Shown here one piece after another: positions 5,940 to 14,131 of a stretch of 14,131 nucleotides of DNA (position 1 is its first letter; each line of letters opens with the position of its first letter). This stretch comes from JAVVFH01 sp032250585 (lineage in GTDB: Bacteria; Pseudomonadota; Gammaproteobacteria; Xanthomonadales; SZUA-36), in NCBI GenBank assembly GCA_032250585.1, contig JAVVFH010000070.1, positions 1-14,131 on the forward strand, in the 5' to 3' direction. The position numbers and the translations under genes are program-made. Under the pieces are notes generated by a model that was not told the origin of the DNA, made no database searches, and was given only the letters and a program-made list of their open reading frames with translations.

Positions 5940-8900
5940 TTGTCCGAGTTCACCTGCCTTCTGGGGGAAGTCGCCCTTTCCGATTTTCGTCAGCGAAAAC
6001 TGCTGCGCCGGATTGCCGCGCTGATCGGCCGCCAGCTTGAACTGCAGGCCCGTTTCGTTTACCTGGTCGACACAAGGGTGCCGCTGGCACCAACCGAACT
6101 GCGCCGTTTGCAGGATCTGCTGCACGGCGAACAAATACCCGAACTGGATGCAGACGGCCTGTGCCTGGTCGTGCCACGCCTCGGGACGCAGTCGCCGTGG
6201 TCGAGCAAGGCCACCGACATCGCCCGGCGCTGCAGCCTGGGCTCGGTGCAGCGCATCGAGCGCGGCATCGCGTACGACCTGCCGGGGCTGTCGACGGAAG
6301 AACGCCGGCTGGCCGTCGGCGCGCTGCACGACCGCATGACGCAATCGGTGCTGGCGGACCTGCCCGCGGCCGCGGCGCTGTTCCGCCACGATGCGCCCCG
6401 GTCCCTGTCACATGTCCAGGTCTCCATCGAGGGCGAACTGGCACTGCGAATGGCCGACCGCGAGCTGGGTCTGGCGCTGTCGGAAGACGAGATCGACTAC
6501 CTGGTGGAATCCTTCACGGCCATGGGGCGCGATCCCACCGATGCCGAGTTGATGATGTTCGCCCAGGCCAACTCGGAGCATTGCCGCCACAAGATTTTCA
6601 ATGCCGAATGGTCGGTGGATGGCGAAGCCTCGGCGCGCTCCCTGTTCGGTATGATCCGCAACACCCACGAAAAGTCGCCGCAGGGCGTACTGTCCGCCTA
6701 CCACGACAACTCCGCCGTCATAGCGGGACCCCGGGGCGAGCGCTTCATGGTGGAACCGTTGACCGGCGCTTACCAGTGGCAGAGTGAAAACCTGCCGTTC
6801 CAGATCAAGGTTGAAACGCACAATCACCCGACCGCGATCTCGCCGTTTCCCGGGGCCGCAACCGGCTCCGGCGGAGAAATTCGCGACGAGGCCGCAACCG
6901 GCCGCGGCGCCCGGCCCAAGGCCGGCCTGACGGGGTTTTCCGTGTCGCACCTGGACTTGCCCGGGCTCGATCTGCCCTGGCGGAAAGACTTCGGCAAACC
7001 GGCACGCATCGCCAGCGCGCTGGAGATCATGATCGAAGGCCCCGTCGGCGGCGCGTCCTTCAATAACGAATTTGGCCGCCCGGCGCTGTGTGGCTATTTC
7101 AGGACCTTCGAGCAGGAAATCGACGGTGTGCTCTGGGGCTATCACAAGCCCATCATGATCGCCGGCGGCATGGGCAGCATCCGCGAACACCTGGTCGACA
7201 AGCTGTCGCTGGTCGCGGGCGCCGCCGTGGTCGTGCTGGGCGGCCCCGCGATGCTGATCGGCCTCGGCGGCGGCGCGGCCTCGTCGGTGGGCAGCGGCCA
7301 GGGACAGGAAGAGCTCGATTATGCCTCCGTGCAGCGGGGTAATCCCGAGATGCAGCGCCGCTGCCAGGAAGTCATCGACGCCTGCTGGACGCTCGGTGCG
7401 CGCAATCCCATTCTGTCGATTCACGACGTCGGCGCCGGCGGCCTGTCGAACGCGCTGCCGGAACTGCTCAACGACGGCGGGCACGGCGGTGAACTGGAAC
7501 TGCGCCGCATCCCGAGCGCCGACCCGGCCATGTCGCCGATGGAAATCTGGTGCAACGAATCGCAGGAACGCTACGTCATGGCGGTCGACGCTGATGCCCT
7601 GGCGAGTTTCGAGCGCCTCTGCCGGCGCGAGCGCTGCCCTTACGCCGTGCTGGGTCACGCCACGGCGGAACGGCGTTTGACGGTCAGCGACGAGGTATTG
7701 GGCGGCTATCCGGTGGACATGCCCCTGGAAGTGCTGCTCGGCAAGGCGCCGCGGATGTTCCGCGACGTCCGCCGCCGGGCATTCCGCGGTGACGACTTCG
7801 ATCCGGCCGCCTGTGATCTGTGCGAATCCCTGCACCGGGTGCTGCGGTTTCCGGCCGTCGCCTGCAAGTCGTTCCTGGTCACCATCGGCGACCGCTCGGT
7901 CGGCGGCCTGGTCGTGCGCGACCAGATGGTCGGCCCCTGGCAGCTGCCGGTTGCCGACGCCGCGGTGACCCTGAGCGGGTTTCAGAGCCAGACCGGTGAG
8001 GCCATGGCGATGGGTGAGCGTACGCCGCTGGGCGTGATCGACGCGCCGGCTTCCGGACGCATCGCCATCGCCGAAGCGGTGACGAACATCGCCTGCGCAG
8101 CGATCCGCGACATCGCCGACATCCGGCTTTCCGCCAACTGGATGGCCGCGGCCGGCGAACCCGGCCAGGACGGGGCGCTCTATGACACGGTGCGCGCAGT
8201 GGGCATGGAGCTGTGCCCGGAACTCGGTATCGCGATACCCGTTGGCAAGGACTCGCTGTCGATGAAGACCGTCTGGCAGCAGGACGGCCGCGAACGGCGC
8301 ATGCTCGCGCCCGTCTCGCTGATCGTCTCGGCTTTTGCGCCGGTGACCGACGTCAGCCGCTGCCTGACGCCGCAGCTGGACCCGGAGCTTGCCGATTCAG
8401 CGCTGCTGCTGATCGACCTGGGCGGCGGCCGCAACCGCCTGGGCGGTTCCGCTTTCGCCCAGGTGCATGGCCGCTTCGGCCGCGTGGCGCCCGACCTCGA
8501 TTCGCCGGATCGCCTGCGCCGTTTCTTCAATGCCGTGCAGGCGCTCAACCGCGACGGTCTGCTGCGCGCCTACCACGACCGTTCCGACGGCGGCCTGGCA
8601 GCCACGCTCTGTGAAATGGCCTTCGCCGGGCACTGCGGCCTGGATCTGAACCTGGACGTGGCGGCCGACGACCTCAACGCCTTCCTGTTTGCCGAAGAAC
8701 CGGGCGCGGTGCTGCAGGTCGAGGGCATCGACCTCGAACGGGTATTGCAGCGGTTTTCCGCAGCGGGGTTGGAAGACGCCGTGCACCTGCTCGGGCGGCC
8801 CGTTGCCGGCCAGCGGCTCAGGCTCCGGGCTTGCGGCCAGCCCGTGCTGGACGAATCGCTGCCGGAACTGCAGCGTCTGTGGTCCGAGACCAGCCACGCC

Positions 8901-9800
8901 GTGCAGCGGCTGCGCGACAACCCCGAATGCGCGGATCAGGAACTGGCACATTCCACGGATTGGTCAGCTGGCGGTCTGCGGCCGCGGCTGAGCTTCGATC
9001 CCGGTGAAAATCCTGCCGCTCCCCTGATTTCGACCGGCGTGCGCCCGCCGGTCGCGATCCTGCGCGAGCAGGGCGTCAACGGCCACGTGGAGATGGCCGC
9101 CGCCTTCGACCAGGCCGGCTTCACGGCGGTCGACCTGCACATGTCGGACCTGGCGGAAGGCCGCAGAAAGCTCGACGAATTTTCCGGTTTCGTGGCCTGC
9201 GGGGGTTTTTCCTATGGCGATGTGCTCGGCGCCGGGCGCGGCTGGGCAAAATCCATCCTGTTCCATGACGGCCTGCGCGAGCAGTTCCGGAGGTTCCTGG
9301 CCGACGGCAGCAAGTTCGCGCTTGGCGTGTGCAACGGTTGCCAGGTGCTGTCGGCCTTGCGGGAACTGATTCCCGGCACCGCGGCCTGGCCGGATTTCGT
9401 CGGCAACCGCTCCGAGCAGTTCGAGGCGCGCCTGAGCCAGGTCGTGATTGGGGCAACGGCCTCGCTGTTTTTCCGCGGCATGGCCGGTTCGCGCCTGCCG
9501 GTCGTCACCGCCCACGGCGAGGGCCGCGCCGAGTTCCATGGCCGCGCCGCGCCGCGGGCACTGGTGGCGATGCGTTACGTTGACAGCAGCGGCGCCGCGA
9601 CGGAACATTACCCGGCCAACCCGAACGGGTCGCCGGCGGGCGTCACCGGCCTGTGTAACGAGGACGGCCGCGTCACCATCATGATGCCGCACCCCGAGCG
9701 GACTTTGAGGTCCGTGAATTTTTCATGGGCGCCGGCGCAGTGGGGCGAAGCTTCGCCGTGGCAGCGGATGTTCCGCAACGCCCGCGCCTGGACTGGATGA
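5940..9800 (+). CDS. purL: phosphoribosylformylglycinamidine synthase (FGAR amidotransferase)
   Basis: PurL converts FGAR, glutamine and ATP to FGAM in the cytoplasm, step four of purine synthesis. It is the fused large form, about 1286 residues against 1295 in E. coli. Visible landmarks are PWSSKATDIA in the N-terminal domain, AQANSEHCRHKIFNA, the ATP-site block HNHPTAISPFPGAATGSGG with EIRDEAATGRG, and repeats of the synthetase fold such as DVGAGGLSNALPEL and YHDRSDGGLAATL. The C-terminal glutaminase domain has nucleophile Cys1131 (LGVCNGCQ) and His1251/Glu1253 (MPHPER). TTG 5940 is preferred because GGGAG (5928-5932) lies 7 bases upstream and this N-terminus aligns best with E. coli. ATG 5919, seven codons earlier, has no ribosome site but remains possible. 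The next gene begins one base after the stop. All catalytic regions appear intact. Confidence 0.97.
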   Translation: MSEFTCLLGEVALSDFRQRKLLRRIAALIGRQLELQARFVYLVDTRVPLAPTELRRLQDLLHGEQIPELDADGLCLVVPRLGTQSPWSSKATDIARRCSLGSVQRIERGIAYDLPGLSTEERRLAVGALHDRMTQSVLADLPAAAALFRHDAPRSLSHVQVSIEGELALRMADRELGLALSEDEIDYLVESFTAMGRDPTDAELMMFAQANSEHCRHKIFNAEWSVDGEASARSLFGMIRNTHEKSPQGVLSAYHDNSAVIAGPRGERFMVEPLTGAYQWQSENLPFQIKVETHNHPTAISPFPGAATGSGGEIRDEAATGRGARPKAGLTGFSVSHLDLPGLDLPWRKDFGKPARIASALEIMIEGPVGGASFNNEFGRPALCGYFRTFEQEIDGVLWGYHKPIMIAGGMGSIREHLVDKLSLVAGAAVVVLGGPAMLIGLGGGAASSVGSGQGQEELDYASVQRGNPEMQRRCQEVIDACWTLGARNPILSIHDVGAGGLSNALPELLNDGGHGGELELRRIPSADPAMSPMEIWCNESQERYVMAVDADALASFERLCRRERCPYAVLGHATAERRLTVSDEVLGGYPVDMPLEVLLGKAPRMFRDVRRRAFRGDDFDPAACDLCESLHRVLRFPAVACKSFLVTIGDRSVGGLVVRDQMVGPWQLPVADAAVTLSGFQSQTGEAMAMGERTPLGVIDAPASGRIAIAEAVTNIACAAIRDIADIRLSANWMAAAGEPGQDGALYDTVRAVGMELCPELGIAIPVGKDSLSMKTVWQQDGRERRMLAPVSLIVSAFAPVTDVSRCLTPQLDPELADSALLLIDLGGGRNRLGGSAFAQVHGRFGRVAPDLDSPDRLRRFFNAVQALNRDGLLRAYHDRSDGGLAATLCEMAFAGHCGLDLNLDVAADDLNAFLFAEEPGAVLQVEGIDLERVLQRFSAAGLEDAVHLLGRPVAGQRLRLRACGQPVLDESLPELQRLWSETSHAVQRLRDNPECADQELAHSTDWSAGGLRPRLSFDPGENPAAPLISTGVRPPVAILREQGVNGHVEMAAAFDQAGFTAVDLHMSDLAEGRRKLDEFSGFVACGGFSYGDVLGAGRGWAKSILFHDGLREQFRRFLADGSKFALGVCNGCQVLSALRELIPGTAAWPDFVGNRSEQFEARLSQVVIGATASLFFRGMAGSRLPVVTAHGEGRAEFHGRAAPRALVAMRYVDSSGAATEHYPANPNGSPAGVTGLCNEDGRVTIMMPHPERTLRSVNFSWAPAQWGEASPWQRMFRNARAWTG

Positions 9801-9801
9801 G

Positions 9802-10518
9802 ATGAGCGTGAACGAATCAGAAGCGAACGCGAGCGAGGGAGTAGCCGGCGGCGGGCAGGAGCCGGGCCGGAATGCAGCCGGCGAAGCCAGGCGGCCGGAA
9901 GACGAACTCAAGCTCAGCGAACTGCTGATCCTGGCATCGATGTGGATGCTGTTCGGCTTCATGTTGTGGTTTTATCTGTCCGCCTTTCACGGCGCCCCCG
10001 CCCGTATCGCCGCGGAGGCCATTCTGGGACACATCGTGGGGGACGATTTTTACCGCATCATCGTCAATCCCGAGCAGCGCTTTCTGTTCCAGGTGGAGAC
10101 CCGGATCCAGTTCACGTTCCGTGACGGCAGTACCGATGCGCTGGGTTTTGTCATCAACCCGCTGATTTACAGTTACGGCCTGCCGCTGCTGTTCGGCCTG
10201 GTCATGGGCTCCAACGTCAGTTGGCTGCGCAAACTGGTCATCATGCTCATTGGCTACGCGGTCATCAGCGGCGTGCAGACCTGGGGCGTGGTCTGGGAGT
10301 CACTGAAAATGCTCGCCTTCAATTTCGGTGCGCAAACCCACGCGGTCGTCGAGCAGGCGGGGATCTCGGATTCGGCGGTTGCGCTCGGCTATCAACTCGG
10401 GACGCTGATTTTTCCTGCGCTGGCGCCGATTTTCGTCTGGGTGCTCAGCAATCGGCCGCTGGTGGAGGAATTCGTCGGTTGGCGCCTGGACGAGCTGCAG
10501 AAGCGGCGGAACCGATAG
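9802..10518 (+). CDS. predicted four-helix inner-membrane protein, unknown function
   Basis: The protein has 238 residues. An acidic, Gly/Ala-rich soluble N-terminus (about 1-38, no signal peptide) is followed by a membrane helix at 41-61, a soluble region likely to be periplasmic (about 62-115), and helices at about 119-137, 142-163 and 192-216, ending in a charged tail (DELQKRRNR). The stretch VINPLIYSYGLPLLFGLVM is the most distinctive motif. It recalls, from memory and weakly, the layout of small exosortase-associated membrane proteins (XrtH type). No exosortase is present here, so I do not assign that function. It starts one base after the purL stop (TGA-G-ATG) and is probably co-transcribed with it. 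The gspE promoter and gene follow. Composition and codon use look like the neighbouring genes, giving no sign of recent transfer. Confidence 0.8.
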   Translation: MSVNESEANASEGVAGGGQEPGRNAAGEARRPEDELKLSELLILASMWMLFGFMLWFYLSAFHGAPARIAAEAILGHIVGDDFYRIIVNPEQRFLFQVETRIQFTFRDGSTDALGFVINPLIYSYGLPLLFGLVMGSNVSWLRKLVIMLIGYAVISGVQTWGVVWESLKMLAFNFGAQTHAVVEQAGISDSAVALGYQLGTLIFPALAPIFVWVLSNRPLVEEFVGWRLDELQKRRNR

Positions 10519-10561
10519 CCGTTCCGACGGTCTGTGCAGTGATAGAAGGCCCCCGGTGGCT

Positions 10562-10567
10562 TATAAT
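10562..10567 (+). promoter_or_regulatory. -10 box of the gsp operon
   Basis: TATAAT at 10562-10567 is a perfect sigma-70 -10 hexamer, 44 bases after the stop of the membrane-protein gene and 54 before the gspE GTG. The sequence at the -35 position (about 10538-10544, AGTGATA) is poor, so an activator may be needed. A start of transcription near 10574 would exclude translation from the GTG at 10556. Confidence 0.55.
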
Positions 10568-10621
10568 GCCGGTGGCGACCCAATCCCTGCCGACCGCAGC
10601 GTCGGCCCAAGGAAACAAACC

Positions 10622-12361
10622 GTGCAATTAGGCGAAGAGCTCATCGAAACCCCGGTCGCCGGACCGGCAAAACAGGCTATGGTGGACAGTGCCGTCTGCC
10701 AGTTCCTGATCGATAATGGCCGCCTGAAAGCCGCCGACCTGAGTCGCGCGGAGACGTACCGCGACCAGCACGGGGGGGATCTGGTCACGCTGTTGGTGCG
10801 CCTCGGTCTGGTTTCCGAGAAAGACGTCGCCGAAGCCGAATCGGAGCTGCTCGATCTGCCGTTGCTGCGCACGGCTGATCTGCCCGACGAGGCGCCCGGC
10901 CTGCCCGAGGTCTCGCTGCGCTTCCTCAAACAGAACCTGATCCTGCCGATCGCGGATACGAACGGCGAGCTGACCGTGGTCATGGCCAACCCGCGCGACG
11001 AATTCGCGCGCCGTGCGCTGTCCATGGCCTGCGGCAAGACCATCGTTCCGTGCGTGGGCATTGCCTCGGAAATCGAAAACGGCATCGAGAAACTGCTGGG
11101 CGGCGGGCGCAGCGTCATGGGCCAGATCGTCGAGACCCTGGGTGCCGGCGACGAAGGCGAGATCGAGGACGTCGACCACCTGCGCGACCTGGCGTCGGAG
11201 GCGCCGGTGATCCGCCTGGTCAACCTCATCCTGCAGCGCGCGGTGGAAGGCCGCGCTTCGGATATTCACATCGAGCCTTTCGAGAACCGTCTGAAGGTTC
11301 GCTACCGGATCGACGGCGTGTTGCAGGAAGTGGAAGCGCCACCGGCCAAGTCGACGGCAGCCGTCATCAGCCGCATCAAGATCATGGCGAAAATGAACAT
11401 CGCCGAGCGCCGCCTGCCGCAGGACGGACGCATCATGCATCGCGTCCAGGGCAAAGAACTCGATCTGCGCGTATCCACCGTGCCCACCTCGCACGGCGAA
11501 AGCGTCGTCATGCGTATCCTCGACCGCGAGAGCATCGTGCTGGATTTCGATTCGCTCGGCTTCGACGACGACATCCGCGATGATTTCGTGCACCAGCTGG
11601 AAATGCCGCACGGCATCATACTGGTCACCGGCCCGACCGGCTCCGGTAAAACCACCACGCTGTACACGGCGCTCAGCGCCCTGAACAAGCCGGAGCGAAA
11701 GATCATCACGGTCGAAGACCCGGTCGAGTACCAGCTCGAGGGCATCAACCAGATCCAGGCCAAGTCGTCGATCGGGCTGGATTTCGCCCATGCGCTGCGC
11801 GCCATCGTCCGCCAGGACCCCGACGTGATCATGATCGGTGAAATGCGCGACCTGGAAACGGCCCGGATCGCCATCCAGTCGGCCTTGACCGGCCACCTGG
11901 TGTTGTCGACGATCCATACGAACGACGCCGCCGGCGGCGTGACGCGCATGATGGACATGGGCGTAGAGGACTACCTGCTGACCTCGACCGTCAACATGAT
12001 CCTGGCGCAGCGCCTGGTGCGCACGCTGGACCCCAAGAGCCGTGAACCCTATGAACTGCTGCCCGAAGTCGCCGAGGAAATCGGTTTTACGCGACTGGTC
12101 AAACGCGATCGCTACGTGGTGTACCGCCCGGTAGCGACCGAGGAAAATCCGACCGGTTATCGCGGCCGGACGTCCATTCTCGAACTGCTGCCGATCACCG
12201 ACCCCATCCGCAGGCTGATCATGAAACACGCTACCTCGGGTGAACTCCAGGATCTCGCGGTGTCCGAGGGCATGCGCACGATGTATCAGGACGGCCTGAA
12301 CAAGTGCCTCAACGGCGTGACCACGCTGGACGAAGTACTGCGCGTCACCCAGGAAGACTGA
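10622..12361 (+). CDS. gspE: type II secretion ATPase GspE, cysteine-less variant
   Basis: GspE is the cytoplasmic hexameric ATPase that drives pseudopilus assembly in type II secretion. The 579-residue protein has an N-terminal GspE domain (about 20-160) and a secretion-ATPase core. Visible motifs are Walker A GPTGSGKT (337-344), the Asp box around ITVEDPVEY (362-370), Walker B around DPDVIMIGEMRD (399-410) and the His box around GHLVLSTIHTND (424-435). GTG 10622 was chosen because AAGGA (10609-10613) is 8 bases upstream and a consensus -10 box overlaps the earlier in-frame GTG at 10556; ATG 10679 is a weaker option. An oddity is that the tetracysteine zinc motif (CxxC...CxxC) usual in GspE and PilB is gone: LVRTLDPKSREPYE and VYRPVATEENPTGYRGRT occupy those places. 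PilB is the main alternative, but the gspF and gspG genes that follow favour GspE. Confidence 0.93.
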   Translation: MQLGEELIETPVAGPAKQAMVDSAVCQFLIDNGRLKAADLSRAETYRDQHGGDLVTLLVRLGLVSEKDVAEAESELLDLPLLRTADLPDEAPGLPEVSLRFLKQNLILPIADTNGELTVVMANPRDEFARRALSMACGKTIVPCVGIASEIENGIEKLLGGGRSVMGQIVETLGAGDEGEIEDVDHLRDLASEAPVIRLVNLILQRAVEGRASDIHIEPFENRLKVRYRIDGVLQEVEAPPAKSTAAVISRIKIMAKMNIAERRLPQDGRIMHRVQGKELDLRVSTVPTSHGESVVMRILDRESIVLDFDSLGFDDDIRDDFVHQLEMPHGIILVTGPTGSGKTTTLYTALSALNKPERKIITVEDPVEYQLEGINQIQAKSSIGLDFAHALRAIVRQDPDVIMIGEMRDLETARIAIQSALTGHLVLSTIHTNDAAGGVTRMMDMGVEDYLLTSTVNMILAQRLVRTLDPKSREPYELLPEVAEEIGFTRLVKRDRYVVYRPVATEENPTGYRGRTSILELLPITDPIRRLIMKHATSGELQDLAVSEGMRTMYQDGLNKCLNGVTTLDEVLRVTQED

Positions 12362-13575
12362 TGCCGTTGTTCGAATACAAGGCGGTCGCTCCCAGCGGTG
12401 AAACCGTGCAGGGCACGATGGAGGCCGCCACGCTGGACATGGTGGTCCTGAAACTCCAGGAGGCGGGCAACATTCCGCTGCAGGCGAAGGAGTCCGGCTC
12501 GGGCGGGCTCAGTCTGCTCAGCCTCAAGCTGGGTCGGCGCGGAATGAGTTCCCGCGAAGTCGGGCAGTTCACCCAGCAATTGGCGACACTGCTGGGTGCC
12601 GGCCTGCCGCTGGACCGTTCTCTGCAGGTGCTGGGGGAACTCTCGGAAAACGACCGCGTCAAGCGCACGGTGGTGGAGATCCGCGACCGCGTACGCGAGG
12701 GCGGCAGCCTCTCCGACGCGCTCGAAGAGCAGCACGGAACCTTCAACCGGCTGTTCGTGAACATGGTGCGCGCCGGCGAAATCGGCGGCACGCTCGACAT
12801 CACGCTGACACGCCTGACGGAATACCTGGAACGCTCGCGCGACCTGAAAGACAGCGTCATATCGGCGCTGATCTACCCGATTCTGCTGCTGGTGCTGGCC
12901 GCCGGATCACTGATCCTGCTGCTGGTGTACGTGATACCCCAGTTCACGCCCATCTTCGAGGAACTGGGCGGCGATTTGCCGCTGATCACGAAAATCGTTC
13001 TCGGCGTCGGTTCGATTCTGCAGAATTTCTGGTGGGGCATGGCCCTGATCGCCTTTCTGGCCGTCTTTTATTTCAAACGCATGCTGGCCGACCAGGAGAA
13101 GCGACTCGCCTGGGACGAGTGGGTCCTGTCCACGCGCTGGGTCGGCGACCTGGTCGCGAAGATGGAAACCGCCCGCCTGACGCGCACCCTGGGCACTTTG
13201 CTGAGCAACGGGGTGCCCCTGCTGTCGGCACTTTCCATCGCGCGCAATGTCGTAAGCAATACCATCATGCAGCAGGACGTCAGCAACGCCACGCGCGAGG
13301 TCAAGACCGGCGGCGGACTGGCGCGCAACCTGGCGAAAGCCAGGCGCTTTCCACGCCTGGCCCTGCAGATGATCAGCGTGGGCGAGGAAACGGGGCAGCT
13401 GGACGACATGCTGTTGAAGGTCGCGGATACCTACGACACCGAGGTCCGTAACACCATCGACCGCCTGTTGGCCGTTTTCACGCCGGTCGTGACACTGCTG
13501 CTGGCGGTCCTGATCGGCACGATCGTGATGTCCGTGCTGGTCGCCATATTGAGCATCAACGACCTGGTCGGCTGA
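12361..13575 (+). CDS. gspF: type II secretion inner-membrane platform protein GspF
   Basis: The 404-residue protein has the standard GspF/PilC layout. A short N-terminal segment (MPLFEYKAVAPSGETVQG) is followed by two copies of the T2SSF domain (about 68-190 and 272-393) and three membrane helices at about 169-195, 216-238 and 371-398. The paired signatures NMVRAGEIGGTLD (134-146) and MISVGEETGQLDDML (347-361) show the internal duplication. It sits at the centre of the inner-membrane platform and binds GspE and GspL. ATG 12361 overlaps the gspE stop by one base (TGATG), which indicates translational coupling and fixes the start; the frame extends upstream only as overlap with gspE. After the stop, 94 bases without an evident terminator lead to gspG. 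Confidence 0.95.
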   Translation: MPLFEYKAVAPSGETVQGTMEAATLDMVVLKLQEAGNIPLQAKESGSGGLSLLSLKLGRRGMSSREVGQFTQQLATLLGAGLPLDRSLQVLGELSENDRVKRTVVEIRDRVREGGSLSDALEEQHGTFNRLFVNMVRAGEIGGTLDITLTRLTEYLERSRDLKDSVISALIYPILLLVLAAGSLILLLVYVIPQFTPIFEELGGDLPLITKIVLGVGSILQNFWWGMALIAFLAVFYFKRMLADQEKRLAWDEWVLSTRWVGDLVAKMETARLTRTLGTLLSNGVPLLSALSIARNVVSNTIMQQDVSNATREVKTGGGLARNLAKARRFPRLALQMISVGEETGQLDDMLLKVADTYDTEVRNTIDRLLAVFTPVVTLLLAVLIGTIVMSVLVAILSINDLVG

Positions 13576-13669
13576 GCGCGGTTGGGCAACAGTTTTCGAG
13601 TCGCCTTGCTTGGCGCCGGGTCGGCAAATACGTATCGTGAGGAGTCAGTCAGAGATGGAAAGGAAACGG

Positions 13670-14107
13670 ATGAACATTCGAACAATCGAACGCGCATCGG
13701 GCGCCCGCCGGCTGACGCGCGGCTTCACGCTGGTCGAACTGCTTTTGGTGCTGGTGATCCTGGCGCTGATCGGCGGCCTGGTGCTGCCCGGCATCATCGG
13801 CAAAGCCGAGGGCGCCAAGGTCAAGGCGGCCGCCTCGCAGGTCAGCCGCCTGTCCATGGCCGTCGAGAGTTTCTACCTCGACACCGGCACCACGCCGGAC
13901 AGTCTCGAGCAACTGGTCGAGGAGCCCGGCAGCGTGGCGGGCTGGAACGGACCGTACGTCAAGCCCTCCAGCCTGAAGGACCCCTGGGGCCGGGAATACG
14001 AATACCGGTATCCCGGTGACCACGGCGAGTTCGACATCGTTTCTTTCGGCGCGGATGGTCAGCCGGGCGGCGAAGACAGGAACGCGGACATCAACAGCTG
14101 GGAATGA
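13670..14107 (+). CDS. gspG: major pseudopilin GspG
   Basis: The 145-residue precursor has a type III (prepilin) signal: a basic leader, cleavage at Gly18-Phe19 in RGFTLVELLLVLVILALIGG, and Glu at mature position 5 (Glu23). The mature C-terminus carries the GspG hallmark of a calcium-binding loop: DPWGREYEYRYPG (104-116) followed by SFGADGQPGG (125-134) and RNADINSW, with Asp129, Asp136 and Asp140 as possible ligands. It forms the pseudopilus shaft after processing by the prepilin peptidase GspO/PilD, which is not in the window. ATG 13670 is preceded by AAAGGA (13659-13664) at 5 bases. ATG 13655, with GAGGAG (13639-13644) 10 bases away, is an equally serious alternative that would add five residues to the leader. 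The gene follows gspF after 94 bases and overlaps the next start by ATGA. Confidence 0.95.
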   Translation: MNIRTIERASGARRLTRGFTLVELLLVLVILALIGGLVLPGIIGKAEGAKVKAAASQVSRLSMAVESFYLDTGTTPDSLEQLVEEPGSVAGWNGPYVKPSSLKDPWGREYEYRYPGDHGEFDIVSFGADGQPGGEDRNADINSWE

Positions 14108-14131
14108 TTCGGCCCGCCGCGGCTTCGGGTC
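14104..14131 (+). CDS. start of next gsp gene, probably gspH (3' partial)
   Basis: An ATG at 14104 overlaps the gspG stop (ATGA) and reads M-I-R-P-A-A-A-S-G to the end of the window. A short basic leader ending near glycine fits a pseudopilin signal, and gspH is the usual gene after gspG in xanthomonad-type gsp operons. Nine codons are too few to identify the product; the call rests on position and the overlap. Confidence 0.4.

Noticed and set aside
5778..6389. 203-codon minus-strand frame ending in RHSRAGGNP
   Set aside because: That peptide and its counterpart SRLRGNDG are well-known translation artefacts of the ATTCCCGC hairpin repeat; the rest is antisense to purL.
6408..7835. 475-codon minus-strand frame inside purL
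   Set aside because: It is a mirror of GC-rich purL codons with no recognisable domain; purL on the plus strand is unambiguous.
10519..10530. CCGT-TCCG-ACGG mini-hairpin after the membrane-protein gene as a terminator
   Set aside because: The stem has only four base pairs and no T-run follows.
10628..12229. 533-codon minus-strand frame inside gspE
   Set aside because: It is antisense to gspE and rich in His, Asp and Gln, as expected from reversed codons; no start signal or domain was seen.

Overview
The window reads as a GC-rich gammaproteobacterial chromosome segment. All genes lie on the plus strand and are tightly packed, and most belong to well-known families. The main support for the lineage is the xerD-dsbC gene pair (the E. 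coli neighbourhood), a full-length fused PurL of the gammaproteobacterial type (about 1290 residues), a TonB2/TtpC-style energising cluster, and a type II secretion operon beginning gspE-gspF-gspG as in xanthomonads. The genus cannot be named from this sequence. No RNA gene, CRISPR array, autonomous transposon or phage gene was seen, and no gene-free stretch exceeds 300 bases.

Region 1 (1-3865) is one energy-transduction operon: a large TtpC-type MotA/TolQ/ExbB protein (5' end outside the window), a small ExbB, ExbD, TonB and a secreted TPR protein. Junctions overlap or nearly touch, except exbB-exbD, where 171 bases hold a run of inverted repeats. Together these proteins should couple the proton gradient to TonB-dependent outer-membrane receptors.

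Region 2 (3866-5648) holds xerD (chromosome dimer resolution) and dsbC (periplasmic disulfide isomerase).

Region 3 (5649-5939) is the most informative non-coding part. A 171-base element (5665-5835) has 17-base terminal inverted repeats and is bordered by a perfect 10-base direct repeat, as expected for a MITE-like non-autonomous insertion with its target-site duplication. Inside are two inverted copies of a 27-base hairpin repeat whose stems differ by a compensated base pair. The purL leader that follows contains a 10-base-pair dyad and a second stem next to the start codon.

Region 4 (5940-10518) carries purL (fourth step of purine synthesis) and, one base later, an unrecognised four-helix membrane protein.

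Region 5 (10519-14131) is the start of a type II secretion operon: a consensus -10 box, gspE, gspF, gspG and the first nine codons of what is probably gspH. GspE is unusual in having lost all four cysteines of the zinc-binding motif typical of the family.

I do not see a clearly new multi-gene system here. The items most worth a second look are the small mobile element, the structured exbB-exbD spacer, the purL leader dyad, the cysteine-less GspE and the orphan membrane protein.
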